Shown here one piece after another: positions 1 through 6,955 of a stretch of 64,000 nt of DNA. Both the position numbers and the translations under genes were made by a program. This stretch comes from Flavobacteriales bacterium UBA2104. GTDB lineage: Bacteria > Bacteroidota > Bacteroidia > Flavobacteriales_D > Crocinitomicaceae. The notes beneath the pieces are model-generated. The model did not search any database. It was given only the letters and a program-made list of their open reading frames with translations, and was not told the origin of the DNA. The stretch covers positions 54,172-118,171 of the forward strand of contig DCYS01000040.1 of assembly GCA_002331485.1 (NCBI GenBank), read 5' to 3'. Positions within the stretch are counted from its first letter, which is position 1, and the number at the start of each line of letters is the position of its first letter.

Positions 1-141
1 AATAGGTTGCGTGAACAAAAGCCAGCGGTTTACGATCACATGACCGAAAACCCGGTCACTTTACCAGACAAGAATAGTAGTGACTTTATAGAGGCTTTGC
101 GCAAGTACAAAGAGAATTTAGAAAATTTACTCAATCAATAA
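1..141 (+). CDS. C-terminal end of an unidentified protein (cut by window edge)
   Basis: An open frame runs from the first base to a TAA stop and gives the last 46 residues of a protein, a charged tail ending in a Lys/Glu/Asn/Leu-rich helix. No family signature is visible in this fragment, so no function is assigned. It ends 16 bases before the Dps start, so the two may be co-transcribed. Direction and frame are supported only by the open frame and by the neighbouring gene. Confidence 0.5.
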   Translation, partial: NRLREQKPAVYDHMTENPVTLPDKNSSDFIEALRKYKENLENLLNQ

Positions 142-157
142 ATAATAAAAAAAACAA

Positions 158-655
158 ATGGAAACGTTAGAAAAGACAAAAATTTACAAAAAATTAGGTT
201 TCGATTCAGAAGAAACGAAAGAAGTAGTTTCGAATCTGAATCTGTTCCTAGCAAACTTACACGTACATTATCAAAAGCTAAGAAATTACCATTGGAATGT
301 CACTGGAGCAGATTTCTTTGATATTCATGAAACAACTGAAGCAGAGTATAATGAGGTTAAAGAGGAGATCGATGAGATAGCTGAGAGAATCAGAGTGTTT
401 GGAGCGACTCCAACAAGTACTTTATCAGAATACATAGAGATATCTGAGATCAAAGAAACCGGAACTGATCTAAAGGCCATGGAAATGGTCAAAGAGATCT
501 TAAGAGATATGGAAATTCTTCTATCATTTATGGTGGATACAATTGAAGCTGCAAGAGCTATCGGCGATATTTCTACCGATGACTTAGTAACTGGATTCAT
601 GAAAAGAAGAGAGAAGATCCACTGGATGTTAACCTCTTTTGCAAAAGAAGATTAA
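158..655 (+). CDS. dps: Dps/ferritin-like DNA-protection protein
   Basis: A 165-residue cytoplasmic ferritin-like protein of the Dps family, which oxidises Fe(II) with peroxide, stores iron in a 12-subunit shell and shields DNA. The intersubunit ferroxidase ligands can be placed: H45 (in NYHWNV), H57 (in FFDIHE), D72 and E76 (in EEIDEIAERI). The position normally held by Asp four residues after the second His is Glu61, a conservative change. Length matches the family. It is followed at once by a strong hairpin terminator, so it ends a transcription unit. The ATG start fits the family N-terminus. Confidence 0.93.
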   Translation: METLEKTKIYKKLGFDSEETKEVVSNLNLFLANLHVHYQKLRNYHWNVTGADFFDIHETTEAEYNEVKEEIDEIAERIRVFGATPTSTLSEYIEISEIKETGTDLKAMEMVKEILRDMEILLSFMVDTIEAARAIGDISTDDLVTGFMKRREKIHWMLTSFAKED

Positions 656-675
656 TAGAAATTGAGTTTAAGATT

Positions 676-702
676 AGGCTGCCTGTTTCGGGCAGCCTTT
701 GT
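676..702 (+). terminator. Rho-independent terminator after dps
   Basis: A perfect 8-bp GC-rich stem (AGGCTGCC at 676-683, GGCAGCCT at 691-698) with a 7-base loop follows the dps stop by about 20 bases. A short, interrupted T tract comes after it. Confidence 0.85.
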
Positions 703-722
703 TGTTTAAAGCATTGAATGTC

Positions 723-1361
723 ATGGAAAAAATTCTAGTTATAGGAGCAAATGGAAACACAGGGAGTCGAATTGTTGAGCAATTATTAAAAGCTGATAAT
801 TATTCACCTGTAGCGATGGTGAGAAAAGAGCACCAAAAGGACAAGTTTGAGAACATGGGATCTTTGGTTTGTGTAGGAGATCTTGAGGAAGATTTTTCAT
901 CATGTTTCGAAGGAATAGATAAGGTGATTTTCGCAGCAGGATCAGGAAGTAATACTGGAAATGATAAAACAGAAGCTGTAGATCGAGACGGTGCAATAAA
1001 AGCGATAGATCTTTCCGTAGATAGCGGAATTTCTAAATTTGTCATGCTTAGCTCCATGGGGACAGACATCCCAGATCAAGTCCCTGGATTAGAAAACTAT
1101 CTAATTGCAAAGAAAGAAGCTGATGATCACTTAAAGAGTAGCGGCCTTTGTTATTCAATTATACAGCCTGGTGGATTAACTAACACTGCTGGTAATGGGA
1201 AAGTGGAGGTAGCTAAAAAGCTCAATAAATTTGGTAAGATCACCAGAGATGATGTGGCTGAAACTTTAATAGAATGTTTGGAACTAGATACAGCAAAAAA
1301 TACGACATTTGAATTGCTAGATGGAGAAGTAGAAATAACTGAAGCGTTAAAAACCTTATAA
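723..1361 (+). CDS. NAD(P)-binding NmrA/SDR-like oxidoreductase
   Basis: A 212-residue atypical short-chain dehydrogenase with the N-terminal Rossmann dinucleotide loop GANGNTGSRIV and the later segment YSIIQPGG typical of the NmrA/SDR_a5 group. These bind NAD(P)H and act as small reductases or redox sensors; the substrate cannot be read from sequence. I chose the ATG at 723. An upstream in-frame TTG at 699 would lie inside the dps terminator and add residues that do not fit the family. It sits 10 bases before another SDR gene in the same direction, so they probably share a transcript. Confidence 0.85.
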   Translation: MEKILVIGANGNTGSRIVEQLLKADNYSPVAMVRKEHQKDKFENMGSLVCVGDLEEDFSSCFEGIDKVIFAAGSGSNTGNDKTEAVDRDGAIKAIDLSVDSGISKFVMLSSMGTDIPDQVPGLENYLIAKKEADDHLKSSGLCYSIIQPGGLTNTAGNGKVEVAKKLNKFGKITRDDVAETLIECLELDTAKNTTFELLDGEVEITEALKTL

Positions 1362-1371
1362 AGAATAGTAA

Positions 1372-2409
1372 ATGAAATCACCAGTAGTTTTAACAGGAGC
1401 AACCGGATACTTAGGGTCTCAAATATTAAATGAACTTTTGACGGATGGGTATGAGGTAAGAATTACATCTCGAAATCCGAAAAAGACACAAGGAGAGGGT
1501 TGGCTTAAACCTTTGATGAAAAAGTACAACGATCAACTGAAGATCTTCAAGGGTGACTTGATGGAAGACGGGAGTTTTGACGAGGTTATGAAAGGAGCAA
1601 AGGGATTGATCCATTCTGCAAGTCCATTTCGAATTGATGGTATTAAGGATCCAGTAAAAGAATTGATCGACCCAGCGAAGAAGGGGACAAGGAACGTGAT
1701 TCAATCTGCTGAAAAGGCCGGAACGATCGAAAAAATAGTTGTAACCTCTAGTCTTGCTGCTATCTATGGCGATGCTATCGACATAAAAGAACATGAAGAG
1801 TCGGTATTTTCTGAGAAGCATTGGAACACAACGAGTAGTGAAAAACATATGCCATACTCCTATTCGAAGACAGTTGCAGAAAAGGAAGCCTGGAGACTTG
1901 CTGATGGAAAGAATTGGAAGCTGGTTACTATAAATCCTGGTTTTATAGTGGGGCCAACAATGACTGATCGAAGCGACTCGACAAGTATTCAGACGATTGC
2001 AAATATGTTAAATGGTAAATTCAAGTCTGGTGTGCCAGATATTTATTTTGCCATGGTTGATGTTCGAGATGTGGCAAAGGCGCACGTTAAAGCTTTGGAA
2101 ATGGATTCAGAAGGTCGTCATGTATGTGCCAATGAAACAAAAAACTTATTAGAAATAGCTGAGCTGCTTAATGATATCGCTGGAGACAAATACAAAAAGA
2201 TTCCAAAACGAAAGTTGCCGAAATTCTTGACTTATATTTTTGGGCCATTATTGGCCGGTTTCACTTGGTCTTATTTAAACAAAAACTTAGGTATTCCAGT
2301 ATATTTCAATAACAGCAAAATAAAGTCGTCTCTGGATATGACGTTTAGACCCTTAAAGGAAACGCTTTCAGATCAAGTTGAACAGCTTAAGAGTGATGGA
2401 ATAGTTTAA
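1372..2409 (+). CDS. NAD-dependent epimerase / dihydroflavonol-4-reductase-like SDR
   Basis: A 345-residue extended short-chain dehydrogenase. It has the glycine-rich motif GATGYLGSQI near residue 8, an active-site YSYSK (Tyr-x3-Lys) near residue 162, and the following NPGFIVGP that resembles the dihydroflavonol/cinnamoyl-CoA reductase branch. It probably reduces a carbonyl or aldehyde with NADPH in the cytoplasm; the substrate is unknown. It lies directly after a second SDR-type gene and ends 2 bases from the convergent rpe stop with no terminator between them. Confidence 0.85.
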   Translation: MKSPVVLTGATGYLGSQILNELLTDGYEVRITSRNPKKTQGEGWLKPLMKKYNDQLKIFKGDLMEDGSFDEVMKGAKGLIHSASPFRIDGIKDPVKELIDPAKKGTRNVIQSAEKAGTIEKIVVTSSLAAIYGDAIDIKEHEESVFSEKHWNTTSSEKHMPYSYSKTVAEKEAWRLADGKNWKLVTINPGFIVGPTMTDRSDSTSIQTIANMLNGKFKSGVPDIYFAMVDVRDVAKAHVKALEMDSEGRHVCANETKNLLEIAELLNDIAGDKYKKIPKRKLPKFLTYIFGPLLAGFTWSYLNKNLGIPVYFNNSKIKSSLDMTFRPLKETLSDQVEQLKSDGIV

Positions 2410-2411
2410 AA

Positions 2412-3062
2412 TTAAAGATTATTCAAATCTTCTATCGTCTTTACAGGATCGTCTGATTTGAAGACAAAACTTCCTGCAACGAGTGCATCAGCACCTGCTT
2501 TAACCAGCTCTGCGCCAGTTGTGGTATTGACCCCACCGTCAACTTCAATTAAAGTGTCGGCATCATGATTCGTAATCAGTTTTTTGAGTTTTGCAACTTT
2601 GGTTACTGCACTGTCTATAAACTTTTGTCCTCCAAATCCAGGGTTAACGGACATAATAAGAACTACATCAATCTCATTAATAACTTCCGAGAGTACATCT
2701 ATTGGAGTGTGGGGGTTTAGCGCAACACCTGTTTTCATTCCGTGAGACTTAATAAGTTGTAACGTTCTGTGCAAATGAGTACAAGCTTCGTAGTGAACCG
2801 TTAAGATCTCCGCTCCTGCATTTTTGAAATCCTCAACATATTGATCTGGATTTACGATCATTAAATGAACATCTAACGGTTTTTCCGCGTGTTTATGAAT
2901 CGCTTTCATAACTGGAAGACCAAAGGAGATGTTAGGGACAAAAACACCATCCATAATATCGATATGGATCCATTCTGCTTTACTCTGGTTCAGTAGTTTG
3001 ACGTCTCTTTCTAAATTCGCGAAATCTGCAGCTAGAACAGATGGAGATATTATTGTACTCAT
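2412..3062 (-). CDS. rpe: ribulose-phosphate 3-epimerase
   Basis: A 216-residue TIM-barrel enzyme that interconverts D-ribulose 5-phosphate and D-xylulose 5-phosphate in the non-oxidative pentose phosphate pathway. Family motifs are clear: SPSVLAADFANL at the N-terminus, HIDIMDGVFVPNISFG with the metal and catalytic residues, DVHLMI, MSVNPGFGGQKF, and EVDGGVN with the catalytic Asp. Length is normal. It stands alone on the minus strand; a -7 box lies 16 bases upstream of the ATG. A split transketolase, its pathway partner, lies about 9 kb away. Confidence 0.97.
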   Translation of the reverse strand: MSTIISPSVLAADFANLERDVKLLNQSKAEWIHIDIMDGVFVPNISFGLPVMKAIHKHAEKPLDVHLMIVNPDQYVEDFKNAGAEILTVHYEACTHLHRTLQLIKSHGMKTGVALNPHTPIDVLSEVINEIDVVLIMSVNPGFGGQKFIDSAVTKVAKLKKLITNHDADTLIEVDGGVNTTTGAELVKAGADALVAGSFVFKSDDPVKTIEDLNNL

Positions 3063-3078
3063 TCTTTTGATGTTTATG

Positions 3079-3086
3079 CAAAATTA
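3079..3086 (-). promoter_or_regulatory. putative -7 box for rpe
   Basis: On the minus strand this reads TAATTTTG, matching the Bacteroidota -7 consensus TAnnTTTG, 16 bases before the rpe ATG. No clear TTG -33 element lies at the expected distance. Confidence 0.5.
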
Positions 3087-3100
3087 GAAAAGTCCTTATA

Positions 3101-4666
3101 TTATTTACGACTAATCCTTACAAAATCTGAAAGTCTACCATAAATATCCGGGAAAACGCGAAGAGCTCTGGTAGAATCATCATATACAGCAGTCTGATAT
3201 TCTATACTCACATAGAAATTATCGTGAAGTTCAAGATAAGTTTCCTTATCTCTACTGTACAAGGTGTCTATTGAATCCAAATATGTATGATCTTCGAGTT
3301 GAAGGATCAATTTGGTTAACGAATCAGGGTATTGTGTACGAATACAACCATGACTATAGGCTCGTACAGAAGTATTGAAAAGTCGTTTCGAAGGTGTGTC
3401 GTGAATATATACCATATTCTTGTTAGGGAATAAGAGTTTTACTTTTCCCAAGCTATTTAAAGGACCATATTTTTGTCGGATCTGAAAAGGGAAATAATTT
3501 TTGTGATACCTGCTGAAATCAATTGAATCAATATCTATTACTTCTCTGTTCTTTAATAATTCATATCCTTTTTTCTCAAATAACAGTGAGTCCTTTCGAA
3601 CAGAATATAAGATCTCTTTGGTAGCTATGGAATGGGGTACATACCAATAAGGATTTGTGACAATATATTTAGCTTTGGCTTTGAAGGTTGGAGTTTTAGT
3701 TTTTTGAGCTCCAACTACTACTTTAGACCTAAAAGCAAGAGTATCCTTGTTGTAAAAGCTCAATAAGAAAGTAGGGATATTGACGCGAATTATCTTATTC
3801 GGAATAACGGAATCTGCAAATTGATGCAGCATGTCCAGTGTGATGATACTTTCTGTATATCTTTCAAAGTTTGATTTCTCAAGTGCTTTTATGGTGTTTT
3901 TGCCAATTACTCCGTCAGAGACCAATCCGTTGTTATATTGAAAATTTTTGAGGGACTTTAGATTTGATGTTGAGTCTTTTGAAATATCATAACCCAGTTG
4001 ATCCAAGCATTTGTTTGTTGTTTTTATCTGCGATGCTGTATCGATCTTGCAGTTTAAATCATCAATACCAAACTCTTTCGTAAAATCATTAATGGCTTTG
4101 TGGAGTAGTGGGATATTAATGTTTTCTGTATTGAAAGAAATGAGGTGATCGATCCAACTTGTACTGTCATTTTTGGAATCTACAAAGGATGATATTTTAT
4201 GATTTGATGATAAAGTGATCTCATTTAATGTTGTGTCTTTGAAATTAAAAACACCTATCTCTCGAAGTGATAAGTATAAAGATATTCTGTGGTAAGCGAT
4301 AACCTCCTTGGTCCACTTATCGTCATTGTTCGTGGCTTTCAGATCTGGAAGAATATTAAGCGGTATATTTAGTAGGGTGTCATTGTTTATGTAATTATAG
4401 AATGACCTGAGTGATGAATCTTTGATCTTATTTGTAGAAAACCAGACCGGTTTAAAGTCTCTTGAATTGTAAAATGTGAGGCAACTATCTTTTGATTTTT
4501 GCAACAACTCCTCATCAATAAAAGTGAATTCATCGATGGCTATCTTGAATTGGTCTATTTCTTCTAAAGGTTGTGATGAATTTTCACTATTTTGTTTTGA
4601 ATCAGTACAGTCTGTTAAAATTATTGCAAATAGCAGTAATGGTTTTATGTATCTGATTCTTTGCAT
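3101..4666 (-). CDS. L,D-transpeptidase (YkuD) with peptidoglycan-binding domain
   Basis: A 521-residue exported protein. The C-terminal third holds the YkuD catalytic signature: SHGCIR with the nucleophilic Cys, preceded by the conserved His in MVYIHDTP. A peptidoglycan-binding-like segment (NLKSLKNFQYNNGLVSDGVI) precedes the catalytic domain, the layout of large YcbB-type enzymes that make 3-3 cross-links in the periplasm. I place the start at ATG 4666, which gives a signal peptide ending in a possible lipobox (IILTDC; Asp before Cys is unusual). Longer frames starting upstream would add an unlikely leader. It is divergent from the rhomboid gene. Confidence 0.87.
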   Translation of the reverse strand: MQRIRYIKPLLLFAIILTDCTDSKQNSENSSQPLEEIDQFKIAIDEFTFIDEELLQKSKDSCLTFYNSRDFKPVWFSTNKIKDSSLRSFYNYINNDTLLNIPLNILPDLKATNNDDKWTKEVIAYHRISLYLSLREIGVFNFKDTTLNEITLSSNHKISSFVDSKNDSTSWIDHLISFNTENINIPLLHKAINDFTKEFGIDDLNCKIDTASQIKTTNKCLDQLGYDISKDSTSNLKSLKNFQYNNGLVSDGVIGKNTIKALEKSNFERYTESIITLDMLHQFADSVIPNKIIRVNIPTFLLSFYNKDTLAFRSKVVVGAQKTKTPTFKAKAKYIVTNPYWYVPHSIATKEILYSVRKDSLLFEKKGYELLKNREVIDIDSIDFSRYHKNYFPFQIRQKYGPLNSLGKVKLLFPNKNMVYIHDTPSKRLFNTSVRAYSHGCIRTQYPDSLTKLILQLEDHTYLDSIDTLYSRDKETYLELHDNFYVSIEYQTAVYDDSTRALRVFPDIYGRLSDFVRISRK

Positions 4667-4733
4667 TAAATGTATCGTTATTACGCAATTTACGTAATAA
4701 GTTAAATGCAACGTAAAAAAAAGTAACATTTAA

Positions 4734-5363
4734 ATGGAGTTTTCTTTATATCCAGTAACACTTGTGGTGATTGTAGCAACAGTATTGTTGTCTATTCGAG
4801 CTTTTAATGATTCATCGGTCAAGTACAAATGGATCTACTATCCATATAAATTGAAACGAAATAATGAATGGTACAGATCTATTTCACACATGTTCATTCA
4901 TGGGGATTATATCCATCTATTTTTTAATATGTTCGTTTTGTTCTCATTCGGAAGGTTAATGGAAATTGAATTGATCGCTGCTTATGGAAGAACTATGGGC
5001 CATTTACACTTTTTTCTATTGTATTTTCTAGGTGGATTGGCAGCTGGAATATGGCCTTTTATTAGAAATGCCGATAATCCGAATTACATGAGCCTGGGAG
5101 CCTCTGGGGCTGTCTCAGCTGTTCTGTTTGCATCCATTCTGTGGTACCCTCAAGGTGGAATTTACTTAATGTTCATTCCAGTGGAGATTCCTGCGTGGTT
5201 ATTTGGTATAATTTACCTGGCATTCGAGTATTACATGACAAAAAGAGGAGGATCGGGAATTGCTCATGATGCTCACTTTGGAGGTGCAGTATTCGGATTG
5301 TTTTATGTTTTAGTTATCAATTTTGACAAGGGAAAGGCATTTTTTTCATATATTTTTAGTTGA
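4734..5363 (+). CDS. rhomboid family intramembrane serine protease
   Basis: A 209-residue polytopic membrane protein with the rhomboid catalytic set: N65 in HLFFNMF, S124 in the GASG motif (residues 122-125) and H181 in AHDAHFGG. It cleaves transmembrane segments of unknown client proteins within the inner membrane. The size matches the minimal six-helix form. It is the first gene of a rightward trio; the next gene starts 2 bases after its stop. Two further rhomboids lie at 51.9-53.6 kb. Confidence 0.93.
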   Translation: MEFSLYPVTLVVIVATVLLSIRAFNDSSVKYKWIYYPYKLKRNNEWYRSISHMFIHGDYIHLFFNMFVLFSFGRLMEIELIAAYGRTMGHLHFFLLYFLGGLAAGIWPFIRNADNPNYMSLGASGAVSAVLFASILWYPQGGIYLMFIPVEIPAWLFGIIYLAFEYYMTKRGGSGIAHDAHFGGAVFGLFYVLVINFDKGKAFFSYIFS

Positions 5364-5365
5364 TT

Positions 5366-6226
5366 ATGGCGCTACTCTATGTAAATAACAATGGTGAGGT
5401 ATTAAAAAATGAGGGAGCAACCTTGGCCTCCGCAAATCGTGGTCATCTATACGGAGATGGTCTTTTTGAGAGTATTCGTGTAATAAATGGTCATCCCGTA
5501 AATCTAGAAGCACATATTTTAAGAATGCTGGAAGGAGCAATTGCTCTAAAGATGAGAACGCCATCATTTTTTTCGACATCATTTTTTGAGGAGAAGATCA
5601 ATGAGCTATTGGATGCTTCCTCTATAAAGGACGGTGGTAGAGTAAGAATATCATTAGATAGAATGTCCGGAGGAACCTACAAGCCAGTATCAAACGAAGT
5701 AACGTATTTTATCGAGGTTTATCCAATAGATACTAATGAGTATGTTTTGAATTCGCGAGGTTGGGAGATCGATCTTTACACTTCCATGCGCAAGCAAAAG
5801 AATAAACTTTCGAATTACAAAACTAAGAATGGATTACTATACGTGATGAGTGCAATTGAGGCTCAGGAAAAGGAATTGGATGATCTATTGATCACAGATC
5901 AGAGAGGTTCGATCTTGGAAGGGTCGTCTGCTAATCTTTTTGTCGTTAGTAATGGCGTGCTTTATACTCCCGGTCTAGATGAAGGTTGTTTAGGAGGAGT
6001 GATGCGAATGACATTGATCAATATTGCGCTTGAGAATGGTATTAAAGTATATGAGTCTTCTATCATGCCACAAAATCTATTAGCGGCAGATGAGGTTTTT
6101 CTCACAAATGCAATTCAAGGAATAATTTGGGTTGGAGGTTACAGAACAAAACGCTATGTCAACGAAACCTCAACTCGTTTGTTGAGTTTATTAAATGAAT
6201 ATTTTAATAAACCATTAGCACAATGA
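5366..6226 (+). CDS. class IV PLP aminotransferase (IlvE/PabC/Dat family)
   Basis: A 286-residue fold-type IV PLP enzyme. Visible marks are RGHLYGDGLFESIRV at the N-terminus, the PLP-lysine region LSNYKTKNG, EGSSANLFVV, and the C-terminal EVFLTNAIQGIIWV. Members are branched-chain or D-amino acid aminotransferases or aminodeoxychorismate lyases, and sequence alone does not separate them here. The start at 5366 (MALLYVNNNG) matches the family; an upstream in-frame TTG would overlap the rhomboid stop. It overlaps the next gene by ATGA, indicating translational coupling. Confidence 0.88.
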   Translation: MALLYVNNNGEVLKNEGATLASANRGHLYGDGLFESIRVINGHPVNLEAHILRMLEGAIALKMRTPSFFSTSFFEEKINELLDASSIKDGGRVRISLDRMSGGTYKPVSNEVTYFIEVYPIDTNEYVLNSRGWEIDLYTSMRKQKNKLSNYKTKNGLLYVMSAIEAQEKELDDLLITDQRGSILEGSSANLFVVSNGVLYTPGLDEGCLGGVMRMTLINIALENGIKVYESSIMPQNLLAADEVFLTNAIQGIIWVGGYRTKRYVNETSTRLLSLLNEYFNKPLAQ

Positions 6227-6765
6227 AAATATTAGGCTTTGCAGGGAGTACAAGTTCAAAATCAATCAACAAGAAACTTGTTAGTTTTACTTTAGATCAA
6301 ATAAGTGATTCTTCATTGGAGACAGAATTGATCGACCTTAATGACTACAAGCTTCCAATGTTCAATGTTGATGTAGAAGAGAAAGATGGCTACCCTGACA
6401 ACGCATACAAATTCTTAGAAAAACTTAATGAAGCAGATGCACTAATAGTCTCAATGGCAGAGCATAATAACTCATATGCCGCAGAAGTTAAAAACCTCTT
6501 AGACTGGTGCTCCAGGATTGAATTAGGTTTTTTTGGTGAGAAACCAATGCTTTTGATGTCAACGTCACCTGGTGGATATGGAGGAGGAAACGTTCTTGAA
6601 GCTTCCAAACAGCGCTTTCCTAAATTCAAGGCTGATATTATACGAACTTTCAAACTCCCTTCCTTCAACGATAATTTCAGTGAGGATCATGGAATTACTG
6701 ATGAGGAAAATAGAAGTGAGCATTCAAAAGCTTTGAATCAATTTCTTGATCACCTCTCTAAATAG
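6223..6765 (+). CDS. NADPH-dependent FMN reductase (flavodoxin-like)
   Basis: A 180-residue flavodoxin-fold flavoprotein with the N-terminal phosphate-binding loop GSTSSKSINKKL, the mid-protein segment PEHNNS-like (AEHNNSYAAEVKNLLDW) and STSPGGYGGGNVL. It belongs to the NADPH-dependent FMN reductase/azoreductase group that reduces FMN or quinone-like substrates in the cytoplasm. Its start codon overlaps the upstream aminotransferase stop (ATGA). A hairpin terminator follows 36 bases after the stop. Confidence 0.9.
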   Translation: MKILGFAGSTSSKSINKKLVSFTLDQISDSSLETELIDLNDYKLPMFNVDVEEKDGYPDNAYKFLEKLNEADALIVSMAEHNNSYAAEVKNLLDWCSRIELGFFGEKPMLLMSTSPGGYGGGNVLEASKQRFPKFKADIIRTFKLPSFNDNFSEDHGITDEENRSEHSKALNQFLDHLSK

Positions 6766-6887
6766 TTTATCAACAATTCAGGTTTTTTAATTAATTATCC
6801 TAACACCCCTATTTTTTGTAGGGTGTTTCAGTTTAATAAGCTTAAAAATTAAAAATAACCCTATTATAATTAAGGGTTGTTGATAAA
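6766..6887 (+). repeat. nested inverted repeats between the FMN reductase gene and glnN
   Basis: A perfect 11-bp inverted repeat (TTTATCAACAA at 6766-6776 and TTGTTGATAAA at 6877-6887) encloses the terminator hairpin at 6802-6827. It also encloses most of a smaller repeat (AACCCT at 6857-6862, AGGGTT at 6873-6878). The set lies upstream of the glnN -7 boxes, so it is either a structured 3' end of the upstream transcript or a DNA operator. Confidence 0.6.
6802..6830 (+). terminator. hairpin terminator after the FMN reductase gene
   Basis: AACACCC at 6802-6808 pairs with GGGTGTT at 6821-6827, extended inward by CTA/TAG with one bulged base. A short T run follows. Confidence 0.65.
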
Positions 6888-6916
6888 AAATATAGAAAAT
6901 CCGTAATTACCCCCTC

Positions 6917-6934
6917 TATTTTTGTCTATTTTTG
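6917..6934 (+). promoter_or_regulatory. tandem -7 boxes of the glnN promoter
   Basis: Two identical TATTTTTG elements lie at 6917-6924 and 6927-6934, exactly 10 bases apart. Both fit the Bacteroidota -7 consensus TAnnTTTG. The second ends 21 bases before the glnN ATG. No TTG -33 box is present at standard spacing, which suggests an activator-dependent or atypical promoter. Confidence 0.6.
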
Positions 6935-6955
6935 TGGAAACTTTAAAAAATAGTC

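Noticed and set aside
699..722. A longer start (TTG at 699) for the NmrA-like gene
   Set aside because: It falls in the tail of the dps terminator and adds residues before the conserved Rossmann start; ATG 723 is better.
1426..1848. A 140-residue minus-strand frame inside the SDR gene
   Set aside because: It is antisense to a well-supported dehydrogenase and has no signature of its own.
6767..6886. TTATCAACA-like DnaA boxes suggesting a replication origin
   Set aside because: Only two copies in inverted order, each with a mismatch to the DnaA box, and no dnaA, dnaN or AT-rich unwinding cluster nearby.
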